Source of the DNA: Apiotrichum sp. Y4204
Lineage: Eukaryota > Basidiomycota > Tremellomycetes > Trichosporonales > Trichosporonaceae
Assembly: GCA_025531455.1 (NCBI GenBank)
Contig: JAMYHL010000002.1
Location: 310,001 to 374,000 of the forward strand
Direction: 5' to 3'
DNA length: 64,000 nucleotides
Positions 58,700-64,000 of the stretch are shown here, piece by piece (the stretch's first letter is position 1; each line of letters opens with the position of its first letter). The translations under genes were made by a program, and so were the position numbers. A model generated the notes under the pieces. The model saw only the letters and a list, made by a program, of their open reading frames with translations, did not search any database and had not been told where the DNA came from.

Positions 58700-61600
58700 A
58701 TGGTGTCGCAGTGGGTGGTCACCGCCACTGCCGCCGCCGCCCTCGCAAAAGGCCACCGCAAGCCCGGCGAGCCGCGGTGCTCGTGGCCGGTTCCGATTGT
58801 CTCCCGCGATCGCGATTTTGATTTTACGGAATGTTTTGAGCTCGTCGTCCTGCTTCCCGCACCGCTCCTTCTTGCGCTCTTCATCGGCCTCCTGCAGGTC
58901 TTTGTCGTGACGCGCAGGCTGGGCAAGACGGGGCCGGGGTCCCTCGACTGGATCACCCGGTCGTCGAGGAGTGAGCGTGTCGCTCGGACCAAGACGGTGA
59001 GCTGCGGAGCGTGGCGGTTATGGCCCGTCTTCCGATGTCGGGATCTCTTCGTGATGCTGACAGTTCACAGTTCCTTCTCGGGTTTGCCCCTCTTCTCGCT
59101 GCCGGTGCAGCCGGACTTAGTGCCAAGCAGATTCACGTTTCCCCTTGGCCGCTGATTCACTATGCCTTGTTGACCGTCGTCCTGGCGATGTTCGCCCATC
59201 TCGTGTGGCTAAACCACCACACGTCGCGCACGTCGTCGACACTCGTCCTTCTGTTTTTCCCCATGTATCTTCTCGCCACAATCATCAGCGTCCGCACCGC
59301 AGTCCTGACGGGGGCACTGTCAGACGATCTGAAGAAGACGCTGCCGGGTCGGCTAATCATTGCCCGTGAGGCCCTTTGGTTCGCCTCCATTGGCTTTGGT
59401 CTTATTGCCTTTGTGCTCGAGCTCTACTCTCCGGAAAAGCACTGGACTGCATGGCGCGCACCGTGGGCTCACCGTGGTATTCGTCTCGAGGACGAGGAGG
59501 AAGAATCCTTGAACGGTGACGGACCGCTTGTCAAGGACAATGATGAGGTGGAGAGCCCTGTGGCCACCGCCAACATTTACGAACGGTATGTGGCAAAAAA
59601 CATCGCTGATGACTGACTTGCTTTAGCCTCACCTTCTCATGGCTCACTCCGCTGCTGCAACTCGGAACTCGCAAGTTCCTTGGCGAGGAGGATATTTGGA
59701 TGCTGCCCCCCGCTGATTCTGCCGAAGCGCTTTCCAATCGCCTCGAGAAGGCCTGGCAGCGCCAGCTGGAACTCGTCAAGCAGGGCAAGAAGAAGCAGGC
59801 TTCGCTCAAGATCGCTATCGCGCAAGCGTATGGTCTCCCCTACTTCATCGCCGGAGTCTTGAAGGGCACGTACGATTGCTTGAGCTTCTCGCAGCCACAG
59901 ATGCTGCGTTTGCTGCTTGCGTTCGTGTCAAGCTACGGTACGGACCACCCATGGACCCCGCTCGCTGGCTTTGCCATCCCCGTCGGCATGTTCATTCTGG
60001 CCAACCTGGCTACGGCGATGCTGCACCAGTACTTTGACCGCTGTTTTCAGACCACCATGCGTGTCAAGACGGGTCTCATCACACTCATCTACCGCAAGTC
60101 GCTCCGTCTCAGCCAGGGCGAACGTTCCGGTCGCACGTCAGGAGACATTGTCAACCTCCAGAGTGTTGACGCCGTCCGCATTGGTGACATCGCTCAGTAT
60201 GGCCACATCGCTTGGTCTGGTCCCTTCCAGATTATCCTCTCCTTCGTGTCGCTCTATCAGCTCGTTGGCTGGCAGGCTTTTATGGGTGTGGCCGTCATGC
60301 TCATCAGCTTGCCTATTACCACCTTCCTCAGCAGGATTCAAAAGCGTCTCCAGCGCCGCCTCATGTCTATCAAGGACGTGCGCACCCGTCTAATGAGCGA
60401 GATTCTCAACAACATCAAGTCGATCAAGCTCTATGGCTGGGAGAATGCCTTTGCCGAAAAGGTCTACGACGCGCGTAATAACAACGAGCTCGCCATGCTG
60501 CGTCGTATTGGCATTGTCATGTCGTGCAGCAACTTCTTCTGGGCGACGATCCCCTTCCTTGTCGCCTTTGCTACCTTCAGCACCTACGTCGCCACCTCCG
60601 ACAAGCCACTCACCAGTGAGATGATCTTCCCGGCCATTTCGCTGTTCACTCTTCTCGCCTTCCCTCTGAGTGTCTTCTCCAACATTATCAACAGCATAAT
60701 TGAGGCCCTCGTATCAGTTGACCGTCTCGAGAACTTCCTCGCCGCAGACGAGATTGACCCTTCCGCGCGAACCATCATCTATCCTGACGAGGACCCTCAT
60801 GGCGAGGCCCAAGTTGGCGACGAGGTCGTGAGCATCAAGGACGGTGAATTTAGCTGGGTCCGCAACTCCATGGAACCCACCCTTCAAAACATTGATCTCT
60901 CCGTCAAGAAGGGGGAGCTCCTTGCGGTTATTGGTCGTGTCGGAGACGGCAAGACCTCCCTTCTCGCGGCTATGCTCGGCGAGATGACCAAGACGGAGGG
61001 ATCTGTCAAGCTCCGTGGCGATGTGGCATACTTTAGCCAGAACTCTTGGATCCTGTCGGCGACTGTCAAGGACAACATCGTGTTTGGCCACCGTTTCGAC
61101 CCCGTTTTCTACGACAAGGTCCTTGATGCGTGTGCCCTTCGCGCAGACCTGGCTGTTCTTGCCGACGGCCACATGACTGAAGTTGGCGAGAAAGGTGTTT
61201 CGCTGTCGGGAGGACAGAAGGCGCGTATCTGTCTGGCTCGCGCGTGCTACGCGCGTGCCGACATCTACCTCCTCGATGACCCGCTTTCCGCTGTCGATGC
61301 CCATGTCGGACGTCACATCTTCGACAACGTGATTGGTCCTAACGGTCTCCTGAAGAACAAGGCCCGTATTCTCTGCACAAACGCCGTCAACATGCTGCCT
61401 CAGACCAACCAGATTATCATGCTTCGCAAGGGTGTGATCATCGAGCGGGACAACTATAACGCGGCCATGGCCGACCCCTCTTCAGAGCTGTACAAGCTTA
61501 TCACCGGCCTTGGCAAGCAGTCTGCCCAGGGTGAGGGCCAGGAGTCCGGAACTGTTACCCCGACCATTGTTGGCAGCTCGGACGAGGACGACATCGAGGA

Positions 61601-63727
61601 CGCCGACACTGTTGACGAGACCGACTCACTCAAGAAGCGTCGCGCTGACCGTCGCGCGAGCACTGCCACGCGCCGCGCTTCCGTGCTTTCTCTTCGCCAG
61701 CAGAAGCAGGATGCTATCCGCGACCTCCGCGAGTCGGCCAAGCCCAAGGAGCACATGGAGAAGGGCAGCGTCAAGCGCGACATCTACTGGCGCTACCTCT
61801 CGGCAGCCTCCATCACCGGTGTTGTTGTCTTCCTCCTTTGTCTCATTCTTGGCCAGGCCGCGGGTATTTTCTCCAACTATATTCTCCGCTGGTGGGGTGT
61901 CGCGAACTCAAAAGCGGGGAGAAATGTGGATGTCGCCAAATACCTCATCGCGTACGGTATCATGGGTTTCTCGTCTGGCGCCCTCCAGGTCCTGTCCACT
62001 GTCACTCTGCGTCTCTACTGTGGTCTCCGCGCTGCACGGATCATGCACGACCTCAGCTTTGGCGCTCTCATGCGCTCACCGCTTACCTTCTTCGAGATCA
62101 CTCCCGCCGGCCGCGTGCTCAACCTCTTCTCACGCGACATCTTCGTCATTGACGAGGTTCTCAGCCAGGCTCTTGGTGGCTTCTGTCGAACAGTGAGTGG
62201 GGGGTATAGATCAAGCTCACACGCAGCTCATCCAGGTGCTTGGTGTCGTGGCAGTTATTGCCATGGGTGCCAAGTCGGTGCTCATCGTGTTTATTCCACT
62301 TGCGCTGGTGTATCGCATGGTCATGAAGTAGGTTTGCTACGATGCCAGGGCTAACGTCAGGTACTACCTTGCAACCTCGCGTGAGCTCAAGCGTCTGGAT
62401 GCTGTGTCGCGTTCGCCGATTTTCTCCTTCTTTGGTGAAACGCTCGCTGGACTTTCTGTCATTCGTGCCTACCACCAGTCGTCGCGCTTTATTGCCAACA
62501 ACGAGGCCCGAGTGGATCGCAATCAGGCCTGCTACCAGCCTGCCATGGCCATCAACCGCTGGCTTGCTGTCCGTCTCGAGTTCCTGGGCTCGTGTCTCAT
62601 GTTCTCCACCGCGCTCGTCTCGGTTGCGGCCCTGCTGTACGGCACCCCCGGTGCAATTGACGCTGGTCTCGTTGGTCTACTCATGAGCTACACAATTTCG
62701 GTGACCGGCTCTCTCAACTGGCTTGTGCGCATGGCCTCGGAGGTGGAACAGAACATTGTCTCCGTTGAGCGTGTGATGGGCTACGCCAACCTTGTCTCAG
62801 AGGCTGCCGAGGAAGTCCCGGAAACGAAGCCGTCTGCTTCATGGCCCGAGCACGGCAACATTGAGTTTGACGAGTTCTCAATGCGCTACCGCCCTGAGCT
62901 CCCTCTGATTCTCAAGGAGGTCTCTGTCAAGATCAAGGGCGGCGAGCGCGTCGGTGTCGTCGGCCGCACTGGTGCCGGCAAGTCGTCGCTTACGCTTGCC
63001 TTGTTCCGCATTCTCGAGGCGGGTGGTGGTCGTATCCTGATTGACGGCGTTGACATTGCGACCATTGGCCTCCGTGACCTTCGCAGTGTTGTGAGCATTA
63101 TTCCGCAGGACCCACAGCTCTTTGAGGGATCGTTGCGGAACAACATCGACCCCACGAACAAGTCGTCCGACGCAGACATTTGGCGCGCACTCGAGCAGGC
63201 TCATCTCAAAGACCACGTCATGATGAAGATGGGTGGTACCCTCGACGCAGAGGTTGCCGAGGGCGGATCCAACCTTTCTGCCGGCCAGCGGCAGCTTGTC
63301 TGCTTTGCCCGTGCTTTGCTTCGCCGTACGAAGATTCTGGTCCTCGATGAGGCGACGTCGTCTATCGATCTCGAGACCGACGATGCTGTGCAACAGGTGA
63401 GTAATAGATGACTCGTGAGGAAGACCCTAACGTCAGATCCTGCGCGGACCCGACTTTGCGGGCGTCACGACCATCACGATCGCACACCGCATCAACACGA
63501 TCATGGACTCGGACATGGTGCTCGTGATGGAGCAGGGACGTGTGGCCGAGTACGCCACGCCCGAGACCCTTCTCGCCACGCACGAGTCGCTGTTTGCCAG
63601 CCTAGTGAATGAGGCGGGACTGGGCGCTGGCCCAAGTGTGCCTGCCAGCCGGGCGGCGAGCCGACCTGCCAGCCGTGCCGCCAGTGTCAAGGGCGGTAAG
63701 GGCGGTAAGACCGTAAAGGGCGAGTAG
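58700..63727 (+). CDS. ABCC (MRP/YCF1-type) ABC transporter
   Basis: Full-length ATP-driven exporter of glutathione conjugates or other anions, likely vacuolar like YCF1. Exons 58700-58996, 59071-59585, 59627-62192, 62227-62327, 62361-63396 and 63437-63727 give 1,601 residues. An N-terminal TMD0 (1-250) is followed by TMD1. NBD1 has Walker A GRVGDGKTS, signature VSLSGGQKAR and Walker B DIYLLDDPLSAVD. A linker rich in Asp/Glu then KKRRADRRAS follows. TMD2 comes next, then NBD2 with Walker A GRTGAGKSS, signature NLSAGQRQL (A for the usual G in SGGQ) and Walker B ILVLDEATSSID. The Walker A in NBD1 has D where S is usual. The C-terminus is Ala/Ser/Arg-rich (SRAASRPASRAASVKGG) ending KTVKGE. The start MVSQWV is the first ATG of a long leader. 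Confidence 0.95.
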
Positions 63728-64000
63728 GAGTCCTTCATAAAGAGTAGAGTTTTTGCACACCATATGTTTACTTAAAACCTTAACTATCATGCGTCGACGT
63801 TTTGTCCCGCCCCTCTTGATATCTTGTGATGCACATCATCGGGCATTCTGCCATGGGTTGCCCCCAGCGTTTATGTGTCATTGCCAGCGTTTGTGTATGT
63901 CGGTTGAAAACCGTGAACTCCAGAGACAGCGTGTGGTATACGGTATCTCTCGCAGACCTGCACATGGTACATCGCATTACGCATACTACCTGTAAGCTAC
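63728..64000 (+). other. 3' flank of the ABCC gene
   Basis: 273 bp to the window edge. No other gene seen. Confidence 0.5.

Noticed and set aside
1..64000. CRISPR arrays, rRNA genes, LTR or transposase elements
   Set aside because: None seen. Repeats present are either coding tandem units or simple repeats without spacer regularity.

Overview
This looks like nuclear DNA of a basidiomycete yeast. Genes are dense and GC-rich, with many short spliceosomal introns (most 34-120 nt) that carry clear CTRAC branch points. Gene content (MRD1, ERG28, alpha-actinin, cofilin, YKE4-type ZIP, an ABCC pump) fits a Tremellomycete, probably Trichosporonales. That placement is inferred from style and product resemblance, not from a search. 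I rebuilt nineteen protein-gene models by hand, checking reading phase at every splice site, and found one intron-containing tRNA. A further partial gene at the left edge is weak.

Layout: 1-0.4 kb, possible 5' end of a minus-strand gene. 1-3.4 kb, MRD1 (rRNA processing). 3.7-4.1 kb, small unknown gene. 5.5-7.4 kb, ZIP zinc transporter. 9.3-16.7 kb, a 2,222-residue protein with a CBM48/AMPK-beta-like N-terminus and a giant repetitive Ala/Gly/Thr tail. 17.2-18.1 kb, Mediator subunit 19 candidate. 18.7-19.7 kb, secreted repeat protein built from duplicated exons. 22.4-23.7 kb, RPL5. 24.5-25.0 kb, intronless P-loop kinase-like gene. 25.6 kb, tRNA. 25.7-31.3 kb, gene-poor. 31.3-31.7 kb, secreted precursor with four copies of a Cys-pair peptide. 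32.7-35.0 kb, Zn2Cys6 regulator. 35.5-36.6 kb, peroxisomal crotonase. 36.9-37.6 kb, ERG28. 37.9-39.5 kb, CTU2/NCS2. 40.2-42.9 kb, alpha-actinin. 44.0-45.3 kb, cofilin. 46.0-49.6 kb, OPT transporter. 49.6-56.4 kb, gene-poor. 56.4-57.9 kb, NOP15/NIFK-like. 58.7-63.7 kb, ABCC transporter.

The genes are mainly unrelated housekeeping functions, with no metabolic cluster. Local pairings are ERG28 and CTU2 sharing a 284-bp divergent promoter, NOP15 and the ABCC gene diverging, and the two actin-binding genes in tandem.

The strongest novelty candidates are these. (1) The 31.3-kb secreted precursor has Kex2-type repeats resembling ascomycete alpha-pheromone or fungal RiPP precursors, which would be unexpected in a basidiomycete. 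(2) The 18.7-kb secreted protein has repeats that are whole duplicated exons, with near-identical introns between them. (3) The CBM48 protein has a 2,000-residue tail with eight glycine-zipper-like segments. (4) Several genes have extremely short first coding exons, including a start codon split by an intron. (5) GCCAGCC-rich tracts lie upstream of three growth or housekeeping genes.
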